The notes below the pieces were generated by a model that was given only the letters and a program-made list of their open reading frames with translations, was not told the DNA's origin and did no database searches. Source: Thalassotalea piscium (GTDB lineage Bacteria > Pseudomonadota > Gammaproteobacteria > Enterobacterales > Alteromonadaceae). From it: 64,000 bases of DNA. Below, one piece after another: positions 19,294-28,042 of this stretch (position 1 is its first letter; each line of letters begins with the position of its first letter). The stretch is taken from positions 3,839,982-3,903,981 of the forward strand of contig NZ_AP027362.1 in assembly GCF_030295935.1 (NCBI RefSeq), in the 5' to 3' direction. A program made the translations under genes and the position numbers.

Positions 19294-19887
19294 TTATTTA
19301 TGTGAATTATCAAAATTGCCTTGAGTACGTAACCAGAACTCGAATGACATTCCTGTCACAACCTCAAGCTTCTTAGCCAAGGCCATATCAATTCGCGCTT
19401 TCTCATTCAGAAAATCATAAAAATACTCCTCGGTGATATCTAGGCTATTAATAATATCCCAGATACCAAGTCCATTTGCCGTAGCTTTAGATAAATACAA
19501 TCCCTCAAAATAACGCGCTGGATGTAAAGCAATCTTGTTTTCTGGAACATCGACAAATCCGCTACTCGTTTTAGCATCAAAAGTTGCCTTGTCCTCTATC
19601 AAGGCATCAATATCTAAGCGTTTTTGCTTATTGCCATAATCCACTCCATTACTCATCGTAAGCCAAGTCGCTTGGGGAAAGATTTTCTCTATTAATACTC
19701 GCGTATTACCGATTAATTCTTTTTCGCTAGCAGCCTGACGACTTAATGCAATGCTCACTCGACCTTTATCACCATGGCCAACCAAGGCGTCACCGAATCC
19801 GCTTTCATATAGCTTGTCGTCAATTTCATCCATTGATAGTGCGGGTTCGCCAACACTGAATCTTAATTCAACTTCGTATACATCCAC
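19294..19887 (-). CDS. HigA-like helix-turn-helix protein downstream of tnsD
   Basis: 198 residues from the GTG at 19887, chosen because GAGGTG lies six bases upstream and because longer starts run into the native tnsD 3' end. The N-terminal half (VELRFSVGEPAL... GRVSIALSRQAASEKELI) is an uncharacterised alpha/beta domain. The C-terminal half (LHPARYFEGLYL... ITEEYFYDFLNEKARIDMALAKKLEVVTGMSFEFWLR) matches HigA/XRE HTH antitoxins. Before IS insertion it followed the tnsD stop by only 13 bp, so it belonged to the tns operon. A regulatory role for transposition genes is inferred; no HigB toxin is visible. Confidence 0.65.
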   Translation of the reverse strand: MDVYEVELRFSVGEPALSMDEIDDKLYESGFGDALVGHGDKGRVSIALSRQAASEKELIGNTRVLIEKIFPQATWLTMSNGVDYGNKQKRLDIDALIEDKATFDAKTSSGFVDVPENKIALHPARYFEGLYLSKATANGLGIWDIINSLDITEEYFYDFLNEKARIDMALAKKLEVVTGMSFEFWLRTQGNFDNSHK

Positions 19888-19900
19888 GTTAAACACCTCA

Positions 19901-19987
19901 TTACAAAACACATTCAATAAACTCTCTTGCTTGAGCAGTAATCCGCTCGTCACTTAAACCTGACTCGCGAAAAAGCCTCCAAACTGG
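19901..19987 (-). pseudogene. tnsD: Detached 3' end of tnsD
   Basis: On the far side of the IS, the minus strand continues the tnsD frame from the shared duplication: RLFRESGLSDERITAQ..., 25 codons ending in TAA at 19901-19903. Joining it at the 9-bp duplication gives a native TnsD of about 500 residues. This segment is no longer translated as part of TnsD. Confidence 0.85.
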
Positions 19988-21487
19988 CTGTCTCTTGATC
20001 ACATTTTCAGATCAAGAGATTGGGCTAATTCATAGCCTTCAAGGATGGTTTGCAATTTAAACCATCCTTCCCATAATCGCTCCCACCCGACACGGCCATT
20101 ACGTTTTGAATCGTGCCAACCCGCTAACTTCCCAAGGTTAATGTAAGCCCAATAAAGGCTTGGTGCCGTTGTCGGTGGTTTTGATTTTTCTCGTTTTGTC
20201 CATAGCAACTTCCACGCTAACGGACTTAAAACCGTTTCACAACTATGCTTTTCTGCTTCTTTCTTATTAAGGCCAAGGTAACGAAGTTGATGAAGGCGTG
20301 CGGCAATAAACGCTAATATCACAATCACCTTTTCTAAATTGTCTTTACTTTGCATACGTAAATCTTCTACTTGAGTACCGCCGCTTTTCCACGCTTTGTG
20401 GAACTCTTCAATTAACCAGCGTTTTTCATAGTAGGTCAATACTTTTTCGGCTTCCTCTTTGCACGTCACAGGCTCAGATGTTAACAGGTGCCAACTTAAT
20501 CCTTGGTCATTGTTTTCTTCCTGACAACCCACATAATAGAGAGATACCGAAGCGCCTTTTTTATTCGCTGGCATTTTTACATCAACTTTGGCATAACGTA
20601 TTTGACAAGAAGCCTCCCGCGCTTTGCGTCCGCCTTTTTGCCTCACCGAAACAATACGTTGACCTGCTGATTTTAACGACTCACTATATTGATAAAGTTT
20701 ATTTTCACTTTGTTCAATGCAACGACTCTGCATTGAGCGCACGACAAAACGTTGCTGCCTCGCTGTTTTATAAGTCAGGTATTCAATAATATCTGACTCT
20801 CTATCACACACTGAAATTACCTTATTCATTGTTGAACCTAGACGGGGAGTCATCGCTTCTGATGCTTGCTCCCACTTATAGCTTTCTTTGTCTTCGTACG
20901 CTCGGCTGGCATGGCGATTATTTTGGCCGTACAAACTGACGTCTCGTGTCCATCGTTTTTGCTCAATCAGACCAACAACATGCTGCTGCTCAGGGGCAAA
21001 TAGCAATACGGAATGAGCATGCATGCCACGCGAACGCTTATTCGAAGTGGTATGCCCCATTTCATCGCGAATCGTTTGATGTTTAAATTCAAGTGATGTG
21101 GTGTCTTCTAAAGCAAGTAGGCAATCATAATCTTTAACTTTTGCTGCTGTTGCCTTAAAGCCAGCCTCAGCTATAGCTTGAGCATCAATAGCTTTATTAC
21201 GAGTAAAACGATAGGCCGCTTCAATATCGGCTGTGGACGTAGATGATTGCACGAGTGATTGCCCTAACTTGTTGGAAAGATTAGAGGCTAACACAACAAG
21301 TCGTTTAGCTCTGCGGGTATCGCCCAATTTTGCATGTAAAAATGTTTCTTCTGCCCATTGCTCTGAACTTGTTGTAAACATAGAAATCCACCTCATCACT
21401 GAATAAATGGATCAGATCACGTTCTGTACAATAAGTTCATAAAAAAATCCCTCGATTTTTATCGAGGGATTTGTGTAGGAAAGACAG
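19988..21487 (-). mobile_element. IS50-like (IS4 family) insertion sequence inside tnsD
   Basis: 1500 bp with ends CTGTCTCTTGATCACA and, inverted, CTGTCTTTCCTACACA, close to the Tn5/IS50 end CTGTCTCTTATACACA. A 9-bp duplication CCAAACTGG lies at 19979-19987 and 21488-21496, the length IS50 makes. It carries one transposase gene. A hairpin (TCCCTCGATTTTTATCGAGGGA region, about 21445-21473) inside the end may insulate the transposase from outside transcription. Confidence 0.93.
19999..21381 (-). CDS. IS4/IS50-type DDE transposase
   Basis: 460 residues from the second in-frame ATG at 21381 (466 from 21399). The N-terminal DNA-binding part begins SSEQWAEETFLHAKLGDTRR, like Tn5 transposase. Catalytic residues fit DDE: Asp in LALEDTTSLEF, Asp in VISVCDRESDI, and Glu in the Y-(2)-R-(3)-E-(6)-K signature of YEKRWLIEEFHKAWK. 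It performs cut-and-paste transposition of the surrounding IS. The ORF is intact and the ends look fresh, suggesting recent insertion. Confidence 0.93.
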   Translation of the reverse strand: MFTTSSEQWAEETFLHAKLGDTRRAKRLVVLASNLSNKLGQSLVQSSTSTADIEAAYRFTRNKAIDAQAIAEAGFKATAAKVKDYDCLLALEDTTSLEFKHQTIRDEMGHTTSNKRSRGMHAHSVLLFAPEQQHVVGLIEQKRWTRDVSLYGQNNRHASRAYEDKESYKWEQASEAMTPRLGSTMNKVISVCDRESDIIEYLTYKTARQQRFVVRSMQSRCIEQSENKLYQYSESLKSAGQRIVSVRQKGGRKAREASCQIRYAKVDVKMPANKKGASVSLYYVGCQEENNDQGLSWHLLTSEPVTCKEEAEKVLTYYEKRWLIEEFHKAWKSGGTQVEDLRMQSKDNLEKVIVILAFIAARLHQLRYLGLNKKEAEKHSCETVLSPLAWKLLWTKREKSKPPTTAPSLYWAYINLGKLAGWHDSKRNGRVGWERLWEGWFKLQTILEGYELAQSLDLKM

Positions 21488-22912
21488 CCAAACTGGGGGC
21501 ATTTGTGAGCTATATTTCGATAGAGTTCGAGTTAGCCGACGAATTTGGTAATCCGCCGTGTCTTCGGCATATCGCTCTAGGAATGCGGCAGTTAATGGTA
21601 ATTTAGCTAGCTTTTTCTGGACTGTGGCCGAGTGTTCTAGTTGGTGAATAAACCACAAGGCTGAGCGTCTAGGACAATCTAAGTCAGCCTCTGAATCATA
21701 AAGAATCCGATACATTGCACGAACGATACGCCAATCCCTTGCCTGCCAGTCGACTCGGTTATTTTTATACTGAATTGGTCGTTGATAATGGCTATTAGTC
21801 TTAAGTAACCATTTATTGTGATATCGATACAGCCAAGTGTAAATAGCGCCGCCACCGTTTATTCTGGCCAATTTGGTACCATAACGTTTGACCAGGTTTA
21901 ACCATTTAGATTTGTTAATATGAACGACTGAATCATCCAAAGGACTCATGTAGATATGCGTACTATTTGGTATCTCCTCAGTCGAAGGCACTTGCTTCAA
22001 AAGTGATTCCATCGACCAAGCCCCCTCATAAATGGCATCAAGCAGTACAATGTGCTCAAGAAATGAAAATGACTTTCTATGCTTACGGACAATCGAATGT
22101 AACCAGCTCGATTGCTTGTCTAAGGGCCACAGACGCTCCCTTTTCAGCCAGTTTACCGACCACTTTGATAGCACCTGCTCCATAACTTCATCAAAGCAAA
22201 TGTATTGTCCTTTGCCATAGCCTTTTTCATGTAAAACATTTTTATAAAAGTTGGACCATTGATTAAATGATGGACTCGTCATTGGTGCTAGGTTAAGAAG
22301 CACCGAAACATGTCTCTCTATTCGTGTTTGTTCCTCAATGTGGACACAATTCGCCTCGCTAAGACTTAATTCATCTTGAGCTCTTAACGTTTGAAACGCA
22401 TGCCTGTGTATCTTTTGAACTCGCGTCTTAACGTTCGATAACGGGCTATGATGTTTAATACAAACATGGATGCTTGGTATCTGATGGATACGAAGCCAAT
22501 ATGCTTCTCCATGCTCATCAATTTGTTCTTTAGCACAATAAGGACAATAACGCAGGAACTCGGGTTTATTTAATCTGGATGCGGCGCACCCAACAGTGAA
22601 ATGAACATTGCCATCACATTTTCGTTCCATCCACGTTAAGCACTTTAATCGTCTATCTTCTTCAATAAATGGCGCATAAAGTGGTAGCAAGGTATGCCGA
22701 TATGCCAAATCAGTTGGGGTTATAGGTTGGTATTCTAATTGATTCGAGAACAGCCCTAGCTGGGATGGAAGGTCTGGGGTGGCAATAATATTACGATTCT
22801 TCAGTAAATATTCATTAGCGAACTTGGGCCCGTGAATCCCTAAACGTCGCTGTGCACGAGCAATAACGCTACAGACTAATTCGTCAGGCAGAGGATAAGG
22901 AATGTTTAACAT
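21437..22912 (-). CDS. tnsD: TnsD/TniQ target selector, C-terminus replaced by IS sequence
   Basis: 491 residues; TnsD of Tn7 has 508. The N-terminal TniQ domain starts MLNIPYPLPDELVCSVIARAQRRLG and includes the zinc-binding pattern RYCPYC...HVCIKHH (about 140-175). TnsD binds the 3' end of glmS and recruits TnsC, which explains the attTn7 location. The ORF reads through the IS junction: the last native residues are MPPVW and the final 16 come from the IS, replacing 25 native residues. Whether target binding survives is unknown. It lies 22 bp after tnsC in the tns operon. Confidence 0.93.
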   Translation of the reverse strand: MLNIPYPLPDELVCSVIARAQRRLGIHGPKFANEYLLKNRNIIATPDLPSQLGLFSNQLEYQPITPTDLAYRHTLLPLYAPFIEEDRRLKCLTWMERKCDGNVHFTVGCAASRLNKPEFLRYCPYCAKEQIDEHGEAYWLRIHQIPSIHVCIKHHSPLSNVKTRVQKIHRHAFQTLRAQDELSLSEANCVHIEEQTRIERHVSVLLNLAPMTSPSFNQWSNFYKNVLHEKGYGKGQYICFDEVMEQVLSKWSVNWLKRERLWPLDKQSSWLHSIVRKHRKSFSFLEHIVLLDAIYEGAWSMESLLKQVPSTEEIPNSTHIYMSPLDDSVVHINKSKWLNLVKRYGTKLARINGGGAIYTWLYRYHNKWLLKTNSHYQRPIQYKNNRVDWQARDWRIVRAMYRILYDSEADLDCPRRSALWFIHQLEHSATVQKKLAKLPLTAAFLERYAEDTADYQIRRLTRTLSKYSSQMPPVWLSFLHKSLDKNRGIFL

Positions 22913-22934
22913 ATTAACCCTCTGCCATAATAAG

Positions 22935-24509
22935 TTACTCTAAGAACTGTTGTTCGCGCATCATATCCATACACCATGTGGATTGAAGCAATTCATCTAA
23001 CTCTTCGTTCTCTTCTTGGGTCAACTCTTTACGCCGATTTGCGTTTCGCCCGGTATTTTTAGCTGGTTTGCTGACCATGCTAAAAATCCACTCTTTAGCA
23101 GCAGTTACCATATCCGAAACCACCATATCAGGGTGCTCAAGGAAAATTGCTAACACTGCTTTGCGAACCAAATTCTTACCGATAGAGCTTTGGGTTAGCA
23201 TGTTAAATAGTAATGCTTTATGATCAGCCCTCGGTTCACTGAAATAAGATAAATTGCGCTTCCTTGCTTTCGTTTTACGAACCCCAATCAGCAACTCTTC
23301 CATGCCAGGCATCATTAAGTCGTCATATTTGGACATCAACTCTATGTCGTTACTGTGAATTGCTGTTGTCAGGGGTTTTAGGTGCTTAACCAATTTATCA
23401 GCAACCACATCAAACATTTTCAGTGTTGTTTCATCCCTTTTTGCATACATCGCAGTCACAAGTGTTTCAGTGAATATGCGGGAGGCAAGCCCCATAAGCC
23501 CCCCACTTAGGTCAAGTAACTTCAGACTTTTCTCTTCTGAAAATAATTCTTTGTCGCTAAGAAGCTGGGCCTTCCAAAGAGCTCTTGTAAAGTTATGCCA
23601 ATTCTCAAGCGACGAGGCCTTCAGTTGGCGCTGCTCATTCCACTCTAGCTTTAAAGGGTTCCACGAATAGACGTCGAAATTAACACTGTGACCAATCTGG
23701 TCATTGCTTGATTGAAGGTGCTCAAGAGCCGATGCTCTACCGGCAAGTACCAACGGAATCTTGCAATCATTTAAAAGCTCAGTGATTGCCGGCATCACTT
23801 TGTTAATAAACTGGCGTTTATCTATGCAGTTAATTCCATCAATGACCAGCATCCCCAAGAGATTAACTTTCATAAGAGCTCTTACATGATCTTTGAGCTT
23901 TCGCTCTCCTAGCAAGAGCAAAGACTTCTCCAGTTGCTGGCTTTGAAGCACTGTCGCAAATTGGCGAATTAATGCTTGGTATAAGCTCTGGGGCGAATAA
24001 CATGATGTCGCGTCAAGCCTAATGTAACAAACCTGAGTACTCTGGTGCTCTATGTGATCAATCCTTTGTGGGATTGCATTCAGAGCCCTTTCTAACGTGC
24101 ATGTAACACCATTTTGGGGATGAGATAGCACCAATAAGTTTGTAATTGAGTTTCTAAGGCTGCCTTCGTGACCAGAAAAGTATTTCATTGACTTTGTGCA
24201 ATAACCCCTAGCAATCATATCCATCAGACGACGTGTTAACTCAACGAATTGAGTTGTAGGATGATAGAAGTCGGCTAAAATCAAGCGAATGAAATGCTCT
24301 CGATTTTGCAAGTCCATACGGGCCAAAGACTCAGTATCAGGGACGCGGCGGATACGAGACTTCAAAGAATCCAATATTTCTTCTACTGTAAGTGTGGGAA
24401 GCTCTTGGATAAGTGGGTTAGTTTCAATATCAATATAAGGGCTTGGTAGCTCTACCGGTGTATTACCAAACAAATTACCTTGCTCAGTATTGTGAAAGAT
24501 TTCATTCAT
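22935..24509 (-). CDS. tnsC: TnsC-like AAA+ regulator with degenerate ATPase motifs
   Basis: 524 residues from the ATG at 24509, which follows AGGAG and overlaps the tnsB stop; a longer TTG-type start is less likely. Tn7 TnsC has 555. Operon position and overall AAA+ layout identify it. The Walker A position reads SHPQNGVT (residues 129-136), so the GK[ST] lysine is Val135. The Walker B region reads GMLVIDGIN (219-227), with Gly225 where the catalytic Glu should be. The sensor-like stretch is PLVLAGRAS. TnsC normally uses ATP to form filaments linking TnsD to TnsAB. This copy would bind or hydrolyse ATP poorly, if at all. Confidence 0.85.
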   Translation of the reverse strand: MNEIFHNTEQGNLFGNTPVELPSPYIDIETNPLIQELPTLTVEEILDSLKSRIRRVPDTESLARMDLQNREHFIRLILADFYHPTTQFVELTRRLMDMIARGYCTKSMKYFSGHEGSLRNSITNLLVLSHPQNGVTCTLERALNAIPQRIDHIEHQSTQVCYIRLDATSCYSPQSLYQALIRQFATVLQSQQLEKSLLLLGERKLKDHVRALMKVNLLGMLVIDGINCIDKRQFINKVMPAITELLNDCKIPLVLAGRASALEHLQSSNDQIGHSVNFDVYSWNPLKLEWNEQRQLKASSLENWHNFTRALWKAQLLSDKELFSEEKSLKLLDLSGGLMGLASRIFTETLVTAMYAKRDETTLKMFDVVADKLVKHLKPLTTAIHSNDIELMSKYDDLMMPGMEELLIGVRKTKARKRNLSYFSEPRADHKALLFNMLTQSSIGKNLVRKAVLAIFLEHPDMVVSDMVTAAKEWIFSMVSKPAKNTGRNANRRKELTQEENEELDELLQSTWCMDMMREQQFLE

Positions 24510-26604
24510 AGCAGCTCCTTTGCTGAAGTTGTTCCAAAATATCAGGATCTTCAAAGTCATCCGTTGACTCTGAAAGTGCGTATGGTTCGGTGTAAGTACC
24601 TCCTTGTTCGTCTAATGGCGTTATCCATGGATTCTTGGCCCGTTCAGCACGCAATGCTTCATCCCGGTTATCCTCAATACCACGTTTACGCTCGGTTTTT
24701 GACATACCGATAAGGGCTGAGCTTTTCTTAGCATTTCGTTGCGTTTTATTCGTTTCATCAAACAGGCGCTGAAGCTTGCTAAGCGATTCATCCTCGGCCT
24801 CCTTAGTATCTTCATCGGTTTTGGAGCGAACAGATTTACGAAGTTTTATCTCATGCAACGACTGCCCTCTCCAAGATTCAGACTGCCTTGATAATTCAGC
24901 GACTAAAGGCTTGTCGTTATGCTCAGAAATGACGATATAGATTCGATCCATACAGCGCGGGTCATAAGCGACAGTGAGCTTATTGGGGCGCTTGCTGGCC
25001 CCGATCCCCTTACGGTGGAACCAACCTAATTCTTCGAATGCTCTACAACGATAAAAAAGGCCATAAATATTCAAACCATAATTGGATAGAGTAGCTTCTT
25101 TTTTAGGTAGCAAAGCCACCTTCAGAGCAACTTCATCAATTTGCTGCATATACCCAGTACAGTTTTCTTGGCCCCATTGCCAAATATTCAACGGTTTAAG
25201 TGGAACCTCATCAGGATATGTCGCAGGTAAATCTGTGCGCTTCAAATTTTCAAACTGATTATGATGAACAATAAGGGCGATTAGAATACGTTCAAAGGCA
25301 TCCAAACTCATGTTAGCGTTGTCAACGTAATCAGGATCACCTCGTTTTTTAACGTTGCTACCAATTACAACCCCATCAACTTGGTCTTTAAAACCTCCCT
25401 GTACAATACCAAAACGCCGCTCGCCAATAGATCTGAAAACCGCTTTGTAAGGGCCTGGAGTTTCAAGCGACATTCCATGTTGTTCTTGTAAATATTCCGT
25501 TTGATCAGCCATCAATTCCCCCCGATCGGCAGCAATCGCCTCACAAAGCCCGATCGTTGGCCAGATGTCAGCTGTTACCCAATCTAAACCTAAATCATGG
25601 GCTCGCTTAATTTTGCTATCACTCATCGCCGATATGAGCGCCTGCATAGCAGCATGATAACTAGGTGCTTCAAAACCGATGTAATAGCCAGCGATCATGC
25701 GAGAATAGGTGCATACAACCAAGTACAGTGTAGGACGACCCAAAACGCGCGAAGGGTCGTAATCAGAGGTCAAATAAATATCAACGATGGTTGCATCAAA
25801 TTCATATCGAGAGCCTGGCCCATTCACATTTGCTATGGCTGTTGATGTGATTGGCTGCGCGTCGTTATTCTGGACTTTTTTAGGAAGTCGGCTGAGCTGT
25901 GAATTCGTATCAGAATAATGCTTTCTAATGTAATTACGAAGCTGCGCCTCACTGGGGATACGGCTGCCAGGAAAACAATGAGGTGGGTCAAACAGTATGG
26001 TCCGTAAATGCTTGTATACCTGAGGTTTTGTCTTCGAATTGTCTAAATAATGAGCCTTGATAACAGACTTAACGATTTCCTCTACTTCATCTTGAATGAT
26101 TGCTTTAGAATGTCGAATTCCGCCACTAGGGCGTCCAGTCTTGACTTTGTATCTGCGCTCAGCAACACCGGTTGCCTCATAATCGCCTAATAAGGCATTC
26201 TTAACACAGCCTCGCTCAAAATAACGTCGAAACCACTTGTAGATAAATTTTTCACCTCGACCAAACTCCTCCTTAGCTTCTGCAACTAATTTTCCTCTGA
26301 TATCAGAGTCATAAAAACGGTCGTGCTGAACAAGTGCTCGAATAACCTTAAATCTCCCATCCCGTTTTATTTCGGCCTTACTTCCTGGTTCTACAGGTTT
26401 TAATGCGAGTTGAGCAAACGGATCATCAACTTGGGTGATAATCTCTTCGTTCAACAAATCAACGAAGGTGTCCTTACAATACAAGTAAGGCAACGATTTT
26501 TCTGGGTCATCAATATTAAATAACACTAAACGAGTAGAAAGAATGGATACTACCCGCTGGCGAGCACCTTCGACTTGATACACTGTATTTTTTCGTAAAA
26601 TCAT
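24502..26604 (-). CDS. tnsB: TnsB transposase (DDE/rve)
   Basis: 700 residues, almost exactly the length of Tn7 TnsB (702). N-terminal HTH domains bind the end repeats (about 60-220, with the RRYFERG/KTGRPSGG region). The rve catalytic core has Asp in YEFDATIVDIYL, Asp in AIAADRGELMADQ and Glu in RSIGERRFGIVQ. A Mu-type beta-barrel and a charged C-terminal tail that contacts TnsC follow. It cuts the 3' ends and joins them to target DNA. Its start overlaps the tnsA stop by 4 bp. Confidence 0.95.
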   Translation of the reverse strand: MILRKNTVYQVEGARQRVVSILSTRLVLFNIDDPEKSLPYLYCKDTFVDLLNEEIITQVDDPFAQLALKPVEPGSKAEIKRDGRFKVIRALVQHDRFYDSDIRGKLVAEAKEEFGRGEKFIYKWFRRYFERGCVKNALLGDYEATGVAERRYKVKTGRPSGGIRHSKAIIQDEVEEIVKSVIKAHYLDNSKTKPQVYKHLRTILFDPPHCFPGSRIPSEAQLRNYIRKHYSDTNSQLSRLPKKVQNNDAQPITSTAIANVNGPGSRYEFDATIVDIYLTSDYDPSRVLGRPTLYLVVCTYSRMIAGYYIGFEAPSYHAAMQALISAMSDSKIKRAHDLGLDWVTADIWPTIGLCEAIAADRGELMADQTEYLQEQHGMSLETPGPYKAVFRSIGERRFGIVQGGFKDQVDGVVIGSNVKKRGDPDYVDNANMSLDAFERILIALIVHHNQFENLKRTDLPATYPDEVPLKPLNIWQWGQENCTGYMQQIDEVALKVALLPKKEATLSNYGLNIYGLFYRCRAFEELGWFHRKGIGASKRPNKLTVAYDPRCMDRIYIVISEHNDKPLVAELSRQSESWRGQSLHEIKLRKSVRSKTDEDTKEAEDESLSKLQRLFDETNKTQRNAKKSSALIGMSKTERKRGIEDNRDEALRAERAKNPWITPLDEQGGTYTEPYALSESTDDFEDPDILEQLQQRSCYE

Positions 26605-27431
26605 GCTGCAACCTTGAGATCAAGAATACGAGCATCTAGAAAAATGTCATTGCCACGCAAGTAAGCAAGTTCCTTACGTAAATCAAAGCGCAGATACTGT
26701 TTAGCAATGAGCTCTCGAATTTCTGTGAAACATGTGGCTGGCGCACTATAGCGAGGATCGTGTTCTGCTAATAGTCTGTTCAGACGAGACGCTGTATGTC
26801 CAATGAAATCATTTGGGTAACGCTTAAACGCTTCTGCGTAGTAATTCGCAAGGGTTAATAGCCTTTCATGAGGAGTTGTCCGCCAGAGTGGGGTCAACAT
26901 CCAATTTAAGTTCTTTCTAACATCCCTAGGAAACATTTGGTCATGGAAAATATAAAACGGGACGTTTTTTGAGTCCCAGTACACTTTCTCGATAATCAAT
27001 TTTCGCCTAGTAGCTTCGTCTTGCGCGGCCTTCTCGAATGGCTTTGCTTGAATAACGATACGAGGGACATGCCATCCAGCAAAGTCAATGAGTAAATCAC
27101 TGGTCATCACCATATCACCATCTTGCGACAGCGGATGTGGAAAGTTTTTTTGATTGGCAATAGCCCTTGTTTGCTCTGGATTTAATGGATATTGCTCACG
27201 CATATCAGTTACGTAAGGGTGATGTTCACCCATAAGAGCAGGAAAAAATTCATTATTTGAAAAGAGATTTAGAACACGCCCCGCTTTTAAGCTGGGCATA
27301 CGCACAGATAAGCCGTGTGATGGTACGTCACGCACATGCAACCATGGCTTATAATCTTCATTACGCCCTTGCCCACGACCTTCTTTAAACCACTTATCAT
27401 ACTTCCTTGTATTTTGAACATAGTTCGCCAT
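26601..27431 (-). CDS. tnsA: TnsA endonuclease
   Basis: 276 residues from the ATG at 27431, which has GAGG eight bases upstream (Tn7 TnsA is 273). The restriction-enzyme-like fold is marked by an acidic residue in LFSNNEFFP, Asp in MTSDLLIDFAGW and the Q-x-K pair in IVIQAKPFE, matching the E...D...QxK set of TnsA. It cuts the 5' strands at the transposon ends, working in one complex with TnsB, giving cut-and-paste rather than copy-in transposition. First gene of the leftward tns operon. Confidence 0.94.
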   Translation of the reverse strand: MANYVQNTRKYDKWFKEGRGQGRNEDYKPWLHVRDVPSHGLSVRMPSLKAGRVLNLFSNNEFFPALMGEHHPYVTDMREQYPLNPEQTRAIANQKNFPHPLSQDGDMVMTSDLLIDFAGWHVPRIVIQAKPFEKAAQDEATRRKLIIEKVYWDSKNVPFYIFHDQMFPRDVRKNLNWMLTPLWRTTPHERLLTLANYYAEAFKRYPNDFIGHTASRLNRLLAEHDPRYSAPATCFTEIRELIAKQYLRFDLRKELAYLRGNDIFLDARILDLKVAA

Positions 27432-27785
27432 TCGCTTTACCTCCAAATTTGAACGGAAACTGTAAAACCAGACTCAATCCGTGAGTCATTAGCAGTTTAT
27501 ACTTGATCAAATTATAGCAAAACAAGGATCTAAATGGATCGATAAAAAGTCGTTAAACTATTGAATCAAAACATAATTATTGTTTTTTATTAAAAACTCA
27601 GTATGTTAGAAGATTAAAAAAATTCCACTTCATGATGAAATAACAACATTTATGTTGTTGAGATGCCAAGAATTTACATATTCACGATCATAAAATAACC
27701 GCTAGTGAGATCCTCTGACGATAGTCTTTGCATATCATTGCTAAATTAGCTAATTTAGCTAAATGATAAAAACGAAGTCCTGATC
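27432..27785. promoter_or_regulatory. Divergent control region between tnsA and the defence operon
   Basis: 354 bp with no supported ORF. It must hold promoters for the leftward tns operon and the rightward defence genes. A perfect 20-bp palindrome GCTAAATTAGCTAATTTAGC (27740-27759) lies within a plausible sigma70 promoter: TTGCAT at 27728-27733, 17-bp spacer, TAATTT at 27751-27756. A regulator bound here would block the rightward transcript. The rest is AT-rich with no clear feature. Confidence 0.6.
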
Positions 27786-28025
27786 ATGTCTGAACAATCA
27801 ATTTTTGAACAAATTAAATTGGCACTTGCTGATGCACCACGGAATCAGTATACAGCTGAGTTACACCTGCAAATGATCAAATACGCGGATGAATTAAAGC
27901 ACATCACTTCAAAAGAATTCTGTGAAGGTGTAGGTCTTAAACAAGGTTTAGGAACAGAGTTCAGCAAGATGCGTAACTTAACATCTAGGCTAAAGGCGGC
28001 TGGTCTTAATACGCAGCTTATTTAA
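27786..28025 (+). CDS. Small putative regulator ahead of the type I R-M operon
   Basis: 79 residues, mostly predicted helical, with a possible HTH in the second half (TSKEFCEGVGLKQGLGTEFSKMRNLTSRLKAAGL). It lies 27 bp downstream of the palindrome at 27740-27759 and 17 bp before the hsdR start, so autoregulation of the restriction operon is a reasonable guess. I do not recognise the family with certainty. It is not a standard C protein. Confidence 0.5.
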   Translation: MSEQSIFEQIKLALADAPRNQYTAELHLQMIKYADELKHITSKEFCEGVGLKQGLGTEFSKMRNLTSRLKAAGLNTQLI

Positions 28026-28042
28026 GGAAATTGGAGAAGGGA

